From the NCBI GenBank assembly GCA_030141605.1, contig JAQGDQ010000400.1:84866-148865 (forward strand): a stretch of 64,000 nt of DNA, in the 5' to 3' direction. Below the pieces are notes generated by a model that saw nothing but the letters and a program-made list of their open reading frames with translations, did no database searches and had not been told where the DNA came from. Positions 55,901 through 64,000 of the stretch are shown piece by piece (within the stretch, counting starts at the first letter, position 1; each line of letters starts with the position of its first letter). This DNA comes from Tubiluchus corallicola (taxonomy: Eukaryota > Priapulida > Priapulimorpha > Priapulimorphida > Tubiluchidae). Position numbers and translations under genes: made by a program.

Positions 55901-58900
55901 AACTTATGCATGTAGTATGTATACTCATACCTGCATGCATTGTGCTCTGTGTATTATCGTGTATTGCGGAATTTTATTAGAAAGGGCAAACCTTACACAG
56001 CAAGCATCAACAACAACTCATTTCATGCCAGCTGATTAAATATTATTAGTGTGTCTTCTACAGTCAGTGTGATGTAGAGAACAAGAGACAGAATTCAAAT
56101 TTTCAGCTAAATCTGATATTTTAATTTTAACTTTTTTGTGCTGCGATTTTGCACAATTTACTTTGCTTTGCGATACGCCTTGTCACATTGTATATCACAT
56201 TGTTCTCAAATTTGTTGACTGTAGAATCATAGCATGCAAATATTGCAATTAGTGAATGCACCTGTACAAAGTTTCCTCGAGAGATAACTTTACTTGAAGA
56301 ACATAAAAAATAAAAAGGAAATTTTTTCGATTCGATTTTCAAGGTGATTTCTCGATGATCACTTATTAAATTTTTTGAATAATTGCTGTGTATTAGATGC
56401 ATAATTGTTTATGATGGACAATTTTATACGCCTAGGGTGCATTTCAAGCATATACCCATGTATATACCCAGGAAGATGTTTTAGAAATTATTGAATATGC
56501 CAGGATGCGGGGCATCAGAGTTGTACCTGAGTTTGATACACCAGGTGAGCTAATGACAGTTTGCTGCTTTACCAGTTAATCAGGTAACTTATAACGAATC
56601 TACACTAGGCATCTGTAATGAAATTCGACACAATTTACGCCTAGGACCAATTAAACTTAACTAATCAACCTGTTGGACTGCAATTCTTTCTGTATTCAAT
56701 TTTAACTGGGTTTTCAAATCTAAGTGGTAGTCCTCCATTTTTCATACTTCCAAGTTGTTAAAGTCTTTCTTTATTATTACTATAAATTCCGTATTTATGG
56801 CTCACTTATTTTTTGCTGAGGATGGTATGGGGATAATGCCGAAATGTACAAGTTAATATCTATGCAAGTATGCTAATGTACAATATGGACTTATTCTCTA
56901 CATTCTCGTCTCTGCTAACGTTAATTTTGATTTGTTTTAGGACATACTCAGTCATGGGGACCTGGCATGCCAGGTTTACTCACTCCCTGTTATGATAAAC
57001 ATGGCCAGCCCGACGGTACCTATGGGCCTGTTGATCCCACGGTAAATTCAACTTACAAATTTTTTGCCAAGTTTCTTAGCGAAGTTGTAGACGTCTTTCC
57101 AGACAAGTACGTTCACCTTGGAGGAGATGAAGTCAGCTTTAATTGCTGGTAGGTGTGCCAGATTCTAGCTTGTGATATTTATACCCTTATTGAGATTGGA
57201 AGTTGCAACTAATTCTATGCATTTTCATATACTTTTTAACTCTGTTATAGGAAGAGTAATCCAAAAATCACATCGTTTATGAAGAAAATGGGTTTTGGAA
57301 AGGATTATGCAAAATTGGAACAGTATTACATACAGAAGTAAGTATCATTTTCTAGTGAAAGTCAGTATGCATGGCAGTTTTAATGTATCTGAAATGCTAA
57401 CAGATAATTATCAGTTCTTTTTGCTGTAAATGTTTCGCAGGTGCATGCTAAGTCCTCATTTAAACACTCCCCGTTTGGCAATGTTTCGTTTTAACAACAC
57501 TGAACATTTGACACTTTTTTCTCACTTAACGATGCGTTTTTCTTTTTAACGATGATTTTTTCCTTGCTCACAGCCTTTTTTATTTTGTCAACAACATTTT
57601 TACCTAATTCGAAGCATTAAACTGTGCATGCTGTATTATTGTGTTCTACAAACACCTAGTAACGTAAAACAGTAGAATTATTATTTATATGTTCACTTCC
57701 CGACAGACTGCTAGCCACTTGTATCAAACAAGATTTATTTGGCAGCAGCTGATATAAGCTTTATGCAAGAAATTTTACCTGCAACATGCTACTATGGTAG
57801 CTAGTATCTGGGCGACATCGTCTCAAAGTCCGCCTCGAGTAGGTGAATAATATACTCATAAATATGAATAAAATGCATAAAATGTTTAATTTATGTGAAT
57901 TAAGTATCAGTCAATCAATCAATCAATTTATTTCACTCCAGCAATACATATACAATACATCTACATACAATATTATCGAAAAAAAGAAACAGTATAGGTA
58001 AAAAAAATGTTGATGAAGTCAAATTAACCTAATAAAAGAGTTGCTGTATGATACCTTGAAAGCTTGGCTTGTTAAGGTGGCAGAAATGAGTGAATGAAAG
58101 AATGGTTAGGGTTAGCAGAAATGCTGGAAGGGAAAAAATAGTAAGATTAGGGATAGAAAGAAGGAAAAGAGGAGAAGAAACGAACAACCATATTGTATGT
58201 TTTACATAGAGCTATATTTAAATAGCATTATAATTGATTGGAGGCCATATATTGCGACTGCATGAGACATGGAAGCATTAAAATTGTATTATAAGTATGA
58301 ATCAAAAATGGTCCTTTTCAAGTACTTTATGCAACTATAAATAGTTTTGTGTATTTTTACTTGGGCACTTATTTTATTCCAGTTGTTGGGGGCTGTGAAT
58401 TTAATAAAGCTGATTTTTGTCTCTGGAACATAGCTCAATTTTGTCACATTACTTTCTGTGGAAGTCTTGGTTCCTTTAACGACGTTTCACATAACGTCAC
58501 GTTTTGCTGGAAGGTATTTGTGTCGTTAAGTGAGGACTTACTGTACACAAATACAGATGGATGAAATGTACATGAGAACAGTGATCTCACTAGCAAGGAG
58601 AGTAATTGTATAGCTAAGTGATGTTGTTTAGTTACAAAAGTTAAACAATGTCAATTTGGGTAGTAAATAGATCTTGTTATTTATCAGCATTATTTAAGAT
58701 TTACTGATTAGCAGGAAAGCTAATTTTGGGCAGTTTAATCCACCATATTGTCTCCGGTTATTTCTCGATGAGGCAAAATTTGTATGCATCAGAACATGTC
58801 TGCCGGTTTAGTATCTCATATTAGAATATTGCGTAACAAGTGCTCCAAGTGTTCAACCTTAGTAGGAAGCCATGGAGTGTGCTGAAGTTCATAAAAATAT

Positions 58901-59150
58901 TTAATATGATGGTTGAGACTTTTTAATTAGACTTCCTGTTTTCAAGTTGTTTTCAAGTTACAGCGGCCAGGTCATACCAAAGAAAAATGGTACCTGCTGT
59001 TGTCCTGCCTGACGCATGGTATTTAGGGGAAAAGTGGGGTCATAATAGTCTCTGTTATGTAGTTGTAGGTTGTTATTTACAGTCGGCAATAATAGCTCTT
59101 TGAGCTAATGTTAATTGTTGACCCAAAAGCTGACTTTAAATAAAGATTCC

Positions 59151-59220
<70 letters not shown>

Positions 59221-62200
59221 GTCATTATTATTATTATTATTATTTTTGTTATTATTATTATTATTATTATATTCTAAACTCCATTTTGTTAATTTAGTGT
59301 GCTGAATACTATGCAGACTTTGAAACATGGTTACATAGTGTGGCAAGAAGTGGTTGATAACAAAGTAAAGGTAGGGATTATATCGTTGATAAATCAATTT
59401 TTCTATGAAGTTCATATCAGACTTTTTAATTCTACTTTCTCTGCTGTGTTTACGATTTTAAAGCCGTTTGACAAGTGAAATGCTTGTAGATTTGTATTTC
59501 TTGATTTTTTTTCGGTTGTGCATTTCACAAATAATTGTCAGGCAGTAATAGAGCAAGAAACGGGTGTTAGAGACATATATTAGTATTGCGTTATTTTGAC
59601 TGAGAAATTTATTTAGTTTTGCATTGCTTAAATACTGATAACACTGTTTCATACTGCAGTAAATTTTGCCACATCATTTAACTGAACTGCGGTGCAGTAT
59701 TGCACAAAATCATCTTTACTCTAGCACTGTTGCTGTTCGAAATTTTACTGAAAGTGAAGAATTAGTAATATAGTGTATTAAGTTAAAACAGTAGAGAGTC
59801 TGTGGGTAGCGCATTAAAATGCTGTAGAAGTGCCTGAAGCGATACATAAACATCAAAAAACTGATGAATTGTTGTCAACTAATATTTTATTGGTTGTCAC
59901 AATGCACTAACAGTTTCCTGTACAAATAGCAGAACAGCTAATTTTGTGTGCATTTTACATCATTTATTTCAATTTGTTTGTGTAAGATATTATCTAAAGT
60001 TGCTATATTAACCCATATCAGAACAGAGTATCAGAACACGAAATTTTGTATACATTTTACTTGATTTATTTCAATTTGTTTATATAAAATATCTAAAATT
60101 GCTATAAATAATCAACAAGCAGACACTAGGCACTTGTCACTGTCAAATGCTTGATTGCAACTCTCATATGCTATACAGTGTTTATGAAATTCTGATTGAT
60201 TTTATTTGGCTTTAGTTTTTTTATTGAAAACTCATTAATTGCAAATGAAGTAGTGGGAGCATTTAAGAATTTTTCTGCAGCCATTTTTGATTGATAAACT
60301 CCAGTCTTAATTTTTAAAATTCACGACTCACATAATTAACAGATTATTAAGTGAAGTAAGAGTTATATAATTTCTTTCTGAACCAAATTTGTTTGCGTAT
60401 TTAATGGCTTCATTACCTTATTAATGCTATTTTTGGCTACATAATTATTTGCGTGTTTAAAAAGACTGTGTCGCCTGTGTCTAGGTTAAGAGTGATACTG
60501 TTGTTGAGGTATGGAAAGGCGGCTACGAATCAGAGATGACATATGTAACAGGTTTAGGTTTTAATACCTTACTTGCTGCTTGCTGGTATCTAGACTACAT
60601 CTCATATGGCAGTGATTGGCATAAATATTACACGTGTGAGCCGTGTGCATTTAATGGTAAGGAATAGCAAGCTGGGTAGGACATTAAACGGTCAAATGAA
60701 CAGTTTTTTGCTCGGCAACTGTTAGTAGATCAGATTTACTGCTGTACTATTCTTTTTGCCTATTGCAATCATGAATCAAGGTTTGTCAACCCCGTTGCAT
60801 GCAGTTTATGTTCAGTGGGTTTTGAAGATAATTCCTGAGGCAAGCATTCTTTGGTGCATGGAATGCAATGTGCTCCAAGCAATGCCAATGGCCTGTCAAA
60901 GCATACAGTAAAATGATGAATATATGAATAATATCCAAACACAATTCATTTATGGCTGCAGAAGCCCCATGGCATGCAGTTTAAGTTCTGTGTGTTCTTG
61001 AAGAGAATTCCTGGAGTAAGTTTTCTTTTTGTTGACTACTTTAGTTGCACGGCATTTCTATAGTCAGAACCTGTAAAGGTTTTTGTGATTATTGCTTTTG
61101 AGGTTGTTTAGGCTAAACCTGGCTGCTTTTTCTTCTTGCTTTGTGCTTGAGATGTACAGCGCTGCAAAAGTGAAACTATCTATTACCTACAAGTTGTTTA
61201 GGTTGCACACGACACGGTGGTACAAGTTTGGAAGGAGCCTCACAAACTTGAGATGACTTACGTAACTTGGCTTGGCTTTAACACGCTCCTGTCATCTTGT
61301 TGGTATTTGAGTACCATAAATCCGGGAGCTGATTGGCATGATTATTATAACTGTGACCCCGAGTCTTTTATCGGTGAGCCCCTTACAACGAGCATGTGGG
61401 TTTTTGGTGGGCTGGAATGCCCTAAGGTCAACAACATTTAATTTAGTTAACACTAAGCATCTTTACATTTCTCTCTGCTTGTTAATAATACCTTATTTTT
61501 CATCATTTAATACTAATTTTTGGTATATTTTGTTTTTGTGTTTTGTGTTGCTAAATTGCTTTGCTGAATTCTACCTACATGTGCTGCTAAACAGAAAACT
61601 GTTCATTTGACCCACATTTTGCTTTTACACTTCAACAACAAGCAACGAAGCTAGGCATCAACTGTCTTTTTCAGCTGTCACATTTGTTAGCTCTTGATTC
61701 GCACACTTCTTAAGCACAAAATATTGGAAATTTTAAAGTGGCGACACGAAAACAAAGCCGCATTTGCAGAACACGTATTTTTACTTGTAATTTGGGCACT
61801 ACTATTACACACTCCATCTTTTCGATCTTTCTCAGGTCAAACCTGACACTATTGTGCAAGTGTGGAAAGATAAGGATCGTGATGCTGAAATGAGTTATGT
61901 CACTGGACTGGGCTTGTCCACTTTGCTTTCCAGTTGTTGGTACCTGAGTCACATAACAACTGACAAGGACTGGCCGGAGAAATATACTTGCGAACCTCTA
62001 AAGTTTAATGGTGCTGCTTTACATTATTTAGTTTTACATCATTATCACAGGCAAATGCTTGCGTGTTTCCACTGAATTAAACGTACAGCAACCTGTTGTT
62101 CTAAGTGGATTATGTGCTAGTGGCATCTTTGCCAAATTTCAATTTATAGCAAATCTTGCCACTTAAAAACACAATTGTATCTGAACACCACAATAGTTTT

Positions 62201-63344
62201 TGCCATTGCTGAACACCACAATAGTTTTTGCCATTGCTGAACACCACAATAGTTTTTGCCATTGCTGAACACCACAATAGTTTTTGCCTTACCTGAACAC
62301 CAGAGTAGTTTTTGCCTTACAAAACTAGTTTGTTTCTATGCTTGATGCCTAGCTTCACTTTGTACAGGAGCGGACTGAAAACAGCAAGGGCCCTCGGGGG
62401 GGGGGGGGTGGGAATCTGGTGAACACGTATCGGGTCGGGGAAGATTTGTAAGCTGAAACCACAAAACATGCTGTACGAAAGTCCACAAAACTTAACGGTG
62501 TACACAGGAGTGTATATTCTGTGTACAACAATGTACCATCTATGGCCGTAAAGGAAGTCAGAATAGAGGGAAATGATGTGGTACATCTCATTTTTTGTTG
62601 CATTCCTGCAGTGACCTGCAATTGGCATCTCTTCTAGTATATAGACTTACTGTAGACAATTAGGCCTATGAAATTTTTGGGTTTAGCTACTAATGCTCTG
62701 TACTGTAAACAATTTCAAAGTTAGCTTCGCGTCACATGATTATGGTGCTAGAAAGTCTTTTATTGCACTTTCCATCCTATTTCGGTCTTCTCCTTAGTTC
62801 GAAGTGATCAGTCCGCTCCTGATTATAATATTTTGATTTTTCGTTAGTTTATATAGATATTATGTATATTTTATATATATTATTTTATATTATTATTTAT
62901 ATATTATATATATTTTACATAGGTTTTTGCCTGCTCATTTACACTAACTATTATTGTTATTTAGCATAAACTTGAGATAACCTTAAGGTAAACTTACGTT
63001 AAATTTACTGCTTTCACAATTTTGTCTTGATCTGATATCGTCTGCCTTTTGTTTGCATTCGAATGTCCCAGTCTTCGTTTCACAGTACTGATTAATATCA
63101 AATTATGACTTGACAAATCTATTAAATTGTTTTAAATTGTTATTTTTGAAGAAATATAAAATTATTGGTGTATTCTGGAGTTGTGGAGATAGGCTATCTT
63201 AGCACATTTCTGTCATTTCTGTAATGAAAATTGACTGTTACGTATTTCTGTAGGTACTGAGAAACAAAAGCAGTTGGTAAAAGGAGGAGAAGCGTGCTTA
63301 TGGGGTGAATATGTTGATGGTACCAACCTCTTATCTAGGTTATG
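48745..63344 (+). CDS. HEXA/HEXB: beta-hexosaminidase (GH20, HEXA/HEXB family) with a triplicated alternative exon; 3' end outside window
   Basis: Constitutive exons: 48745-49034, 49597-49745, 50444-50568, 53226-53336, 54517-54618, 56436-56544, 56941-57148, 57251-57337, 59298-59370, 63254-63344. Alternative exons: 60485-60656, 61202-61373, 61836-62010. All junctions are GT-AG and in phase. A signal peptide (residues 1-25) precedes the GH20 N-terminal domain (PWPKPQ onward) and the barrel. Active-site residues seen: Arg in [10 protein letters not shown], Asp in [10 protein letters not shown], His in YTHVYT, catalytic Asp358-Glu359 in HLGGDEV, Trp in IVWQEV, Trp and Tyr in the alternative exon, Trp/Glu in [11 protein letters not shown]. 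The enzyme removes terminal GlcNAc/GalNAc from glycolipids and glycans in the lysosome. About 506 residues are visible; the PRAxAVxERLW end of the barrel lies beyond position 64000. It could equally be called HEXA or HEXB. Confidence 0.95.
49597..49745 (+). CDS. HEXA/HEXB: hexosaminidase exon 2
   Basis: [20 protein letters not shown] through [13 protein letters not shown] chose donor GTAGGT after base 49745 because it restores the family Tyr (DEQY...) and the frame of exon 3. The (GA)n tract starts about 90 bp later. Confidence 0.85.
49834..50106. repeat. (GA)n microsatellite, imperfect
   Basis: About 270 bp of GA/GGGA repeats in hexosaminidase intron 2. Arg-Glu and Ser-Leu frames on both strands are artefacts. 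Confidence 0.95.
50444..50568 (+). CDS. HEXA/HEXB: hexosaminidase exon 3
   Basis: [20 protein letters not shown] then [12 protein letters not shown], holding the substrate-binding Arg. Donor GTAAGT, phase 0. Confidence 0.94.
50944..51338. mobile_element. hAT MITE with perfect target duplication
   Basis: Ends TAGGGGTGAGC and GCTCACCCCTA are an 11-bp inverted repeat. The 8-bp direct repeats GTGTTTGA flank it exactly (50936-50943 and 51339-51346), the hAT hallmark. 395 bp, rich in TTCGAATTCGAA palindromes near both ends. Hexosaminidase intron 3. Confidence 0.9.
51612..53215. repeat. 32-bp minisatellite, about 50 copies
   Basis: Unit GATTTACGCTTGGTTTAGGA then TCAGACTTATAA, nearly identical over the first 1.2 kb and decaying at the right end (TACGTTTGG, GGAGCAGAC variants). 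It fills hexosaminidase intron 3 up to about 10 bp before the exon 4 acceptor. Confidence 0.97.
53226..53336 (+). CDS. HEXA/HEXB: hexosaminidase exon 4
   Basis: [24 protein letters not shown]: the substrate-binding Asp exon. Starts only about 10 bp after the end of the 32-bp minisatellite. Donor GTGAGT. Confidence 0.95.
53337..54516. other. hexosaminidase intron 4
   Basis: AT-rich intron with no gene. A short (GA)n patch lies at 53786-53830. A segment of about 80 bp (TTGATTATATATT...TTGTGAACTTGTAAAGTTTA) appears twice, near 53680 and 53840. Confidence 0.6.
54517..54618 (+). CDS. HEXA/HEXB: hexosaminidase exon 5
   Basis: [20 protein letters not shown] and FPYES: a GH20 hallmark. Donor GTGAGC. 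Confidence 0.95.
54649..55204. mobile_element. TTAA-family MITE, copy 2
   Basis: Inverted ends TTTAAAGGAAGACCGGACGA and GTCGTCCGGTTTTGCTTTAA, with TTAA at both edges. Begins 30 bp after the exon 5 donor. Closely similar to 38702-39259. Confidence 0.75.
55464..55880. mobile_element. pogo/Tigger-like MITE, family P1 copy 3 (right end lost)
   Basis: Starts CAGTCAACTTCGGATATAAG after TA and follows the family sequence to ACGTTACGAAAAATTGGGAC, then breaks off before the right terminus. Hexosaminidase intron 5. Confidence 0.7.
56436..56544 (+). CDS. HEXA/HEXB: hexosaminidase exon 6
   Basis: [20 protein letters not shown] then [17 protein letters not shown]. Donor GTGAGC, phase 1. Confidence 0.95.
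56941..57148 (+). CDS. HEXA/HEXB: hexosaminidase exon 7 (catalytic Asp-Glu)
   Basis: [17 protein letters not shown] through [15 protein letters not shown]. Contains the proton donor Glu and assisting Asp. The donor GTAGGT splits a Trp codon. Confidence 0.96.
57251..57337 (+). CDS. HEXA/HEXB: hexosaminidase exon 8
   Basis: [20 protein letters not shown] then KLEQYYIQ. Donor GTAAGT, phase 2. Confidence 0.94.
57447..58543. mobile_element. pogo/Tigger-like MITE, family P2 copy 2, with a LINE tail inserted
   Basis: The right end CGTTAAGTGAGGACTTACTG plus TA is clear; the left end (GCTAAGTCCTCATTTAAACA) is degraded. About 57910-58330 is an unrelated insert beginning with a (TCAA)n AT-rich LINE-tail-like sequence. 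Hexosaminidase intron 8. Confidence 0.6.
58960..59275 (+). mobile_element. tRNA-derived SINE, copy 2 (head truncated) with (TTA)n tail
   Basis: The body AGCGGCCAGGTCATACCAAA through GCTGACTTTAAATAAAGATT matches the minus-strand SINE at 10000-10250. The tRNA head is missing. The (TTA)n tail runs to about 59272, 25 bp before hexosaminidase exon 9. Confidence 0.8.
59298..59370 (+). CDS. HEXA/HEXB: hexosaminidase exon 9
   Basis: [20 protein letters not shown] then DNKVK, with an active-site Trp. Its acceptor lies right behind the (TTA)n tail of a SINE. Donor GTAGGG, phase 0. Confidence 0.93.
60485..60656 (+). CDS. HEXA/HEXB: hexosaminidase alternative exon, copy A
   Basis: 172 nt, phase 0 in, 1 out, donor GTAAGG. 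Reads [20 protein letters not shown] ... [14 protein letters not shown]. Keeps the active-site Trp (EVW) and Tyr (WYL), with Asp-Tyr at the specificity pair. This is the copy closest to the vertebrate beta-subunit pattern (WYLDL). Confidence 0.93.
60785..61022. repeat. duplicated about 55-bp segment between alternative exons A and B
   Basis: GCATGCAGTTTATGTTC...GATAATTCCTGAGGCAAG near 60796 recurs as GCATGCAGTTTAAGTTC...GAGAATTCCTGGAGTAAG near 60972, about 180 bp apart. Confidence 0.7.
61202..61373 (+). CDS. HEXA/HEXB: hexosaminidase alternative exon, copy B
   Basis: 172 nt, same phases, acceptor GTTTAG, donor GTGAGC. Reads [20 protein letters not shown] ... [14 protein letters not shown]. 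About 36 of 58 residues equal copy A. Ser-Thr at the specificity pair. Enclosed by the complementary pair 60690-60710/61592-61612. Confidence 0.92.
61836..62010 (+). CDS. HEXA/HEXB: hexosaminidase alternative exon, copy C
   Basis: 175 nt (one extra codon), same phases, acceptor TTTCTCAG, but a weak donor GTGCTG. Reads [20 protein letters not shown] ... [14 protein letters not shown]. Ser-His at the specificity pair. The weak donor may mean low or regulated use. Confidence 0.9.
62011..63253. other. intron between alternative exon C and the next constitutive exon
   Basis: No further exon copy was recognised on reading. It holds the 28-bp repeat, a G-run of about 14 bases near 62396 and AT-rich sequence around 62840-62930. 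Confidence 0.6.
62175..62325. repeat. 28-bp tandem repeat, five copies
   Basis: Unit TGAACACCACAATAGTTTTT then GCCATTGC. The last copies vary. It lies in the intron after alternative exon C. Confidence 0.93.
63254..63344 (+). CDS. HEXA/HEXB: hexosaminidase exon after the alternative set (last one visible)
   Basis: [20 protein letters not shown] then [11 protein letters not shown], with the Trp-Gly-Glu of the active site. The donor GTAGGT splits a Trp codon. The final exon(s) lie beyond the window. Confidence 0.95.
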
Positions 63345-63749
63345 GTAGGTATGATTTGCAAATATTGTATGAATGTAGGAAAAATATAGTATATAGCTCT
63401 CTGTACACAATTAGATATGAACAATACAGTCTTGAACTGCTCCAAAATCTGGTTGTGCAAGACTTGTGAGCAATATTCTGTTCAAATTCTAAGTTTTGGT
63501 GCTTAGCACAGCTTCTAGTAGAATAATTGTACAATAGTTATCACTTAACAAGATGTAATACTGTTATCACAATTTAACCATCAAGGAAGTCAGCTCTTTA
63601 GAATAATTGCAAGCACATATCTGTTACCTGTTAACATGAATGCTTTTTCTAGATAGACTATTAGTTGTAATTAGTGCGGCACCCGAGGTTCTAAGATCTC
63701 GATAATTAGTGGCAAAGTTCCGCACTATCTATTTTCACCGTAACGTTCA

Positions 63750-64000
63750 ACCTTCGTTGATCTTGATTTAAAGGTCATTTAGTTGTTGAGATGCTTTCAC
63801 ATTGACTGTATTGACATTTTTCTACAGGCTAGTTTGTCTTGCATAATAGTTTAAAGTCGTTCGCTGGGTGTGTATAAAGTTAAATGTTTAAAAGTCGTCC
63901 TTGTAGTAGTTATCATAGTTGTTGAGATGCTTTCACGTTGACTGTATTGACATTGTTCTACAGGCTAGTTTGTCTTGCATAATAGTTTAAAGTCGTTCAC
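63750..64000. repeat. tandem duplication, unit about 140 bp, cut by the window end
   Basis: AGTTGTTGAGATGCTTTCAC ... TTTAAAGTCGTTC occurs near 63780 and again from 63918, almost unchanged. More copies may follow outside the window. Confidence 0.85.

Larger units (their letters stand above)
60690..61612. promoter_or_regulatory. candidate long-range RNA stem around alternative exon B
   Basis: 60690-60710 and 61592-61612 are complementary over 21 bp: 18 Watson-Crick pairs in a row (core GTCAAATGAACAGTTTT), then one G-U and two more pairs. The stem would loop out exon B. Its role in splice choice is inference. Confidence 0.55.

Noticed and set aside
60120-60135. TGTCAAATG upstream of copy A as a third member of the complementary set
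   Set aside because: Only about 8 matching bases, which is expected by chance in this much AT-rich sequence.
61217-61441. Copies A-C as separate short genes or pseudogenes of hexosaminidase
   Set aside because: Each copy is bounded by splice signals in the right phase between constitutive exons and no other exon is duplicated. Exon duplication within one gene explains them better.
62317-62628. Two overlapping about 100-codon minus-strand frames with a poly-Pro stretch
   Set aside because: They depend on a G-run near 62396 and read through intron sequence; no homology recognised.

Overview
This window is nuclear DNA from an animal, most likely an invertebrate. The genes are split into many short exons with GT-AG introns. 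The DNA is AT-rich, and introns and intergenic regions are crowded with microsatellites, minisatellites, MITE-like DNA transposons, a tRNA-derived SINE and broken non-LTR retrotransposon 3' ends. I cannot name the phylum from sequence alone. Exon borders were set by hand from splice motifs, reading phase and remembered family conservation; no alignment or RNA evidence was available.

Layout. (1) 1-30 kb, minus strand: dhx34, a DEAH-box RNA helicase known as a nonsense-mediated decay factor. Fifteen coding exons are visible, and the 3' end runs off the left edge. Two genes lie inside its introns on the opposite strand: a three-exon leucine-rich-repeat-like secreted or membrane protein (18.2-22.0 kb) and an intronless GT-A-type glycosyltransferase (25.2-26.3 kb). 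(2) 30.0-31.7 kb: a head-to-head spacer holding a 120-bp 5S rRNA-like sequence fused to a dispersed repeat. (3) 31.7-40.6 kb, plus strand: glmp (glycosylated lysosomal membrane protein), complete in seven exons. (4) 43.4-44.5 kb: a 19-copy 62/61-bp satellite. (5) 44.7-48.4 kb, minus strand: rps17 (ribosomal protein eS17), with a probable 5'-TOP first exon ending in the bare ATG. (6) 48.7 kb to the right edge, plus strand: a lysosomal beta-hexosaminidase (HEXA/HEXB family, GH20) whose last exon or exons lie outside the window.

Main discovery candidate. In the hexosaminidase gene one catalytic-domain exon is present as three diverged tandem copies (60485-60656, 61202-61373, 61836-62010). They are 172, 172 and 175 nt with identical 0/1 phases, so only a transcript using exactly one copy stays in frame. 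This is the signature of mutually exclusive exons. The copies keep the active-site Trp and Tyr but differ at the two positions that set alpha- versus beta-subunit substrate preference in vertebrate hexosaminidases (Asp-Tyr, Ser-Thr, Ser-His). A 21-bp complementary pair (18 perfect) flanks the middle copy and could form an RNA stem of the docking-selector type. One locus might therefore make three hexosaminidase specificities by splicing.

Two of the genes (glmp, hexosaminidase) act in the lysosome. The others are housekeeping (rps17, dhx34) or of unknown role (LRR protein, glycosyltransferase). I see no evidence that the six genes form a functional cluster.
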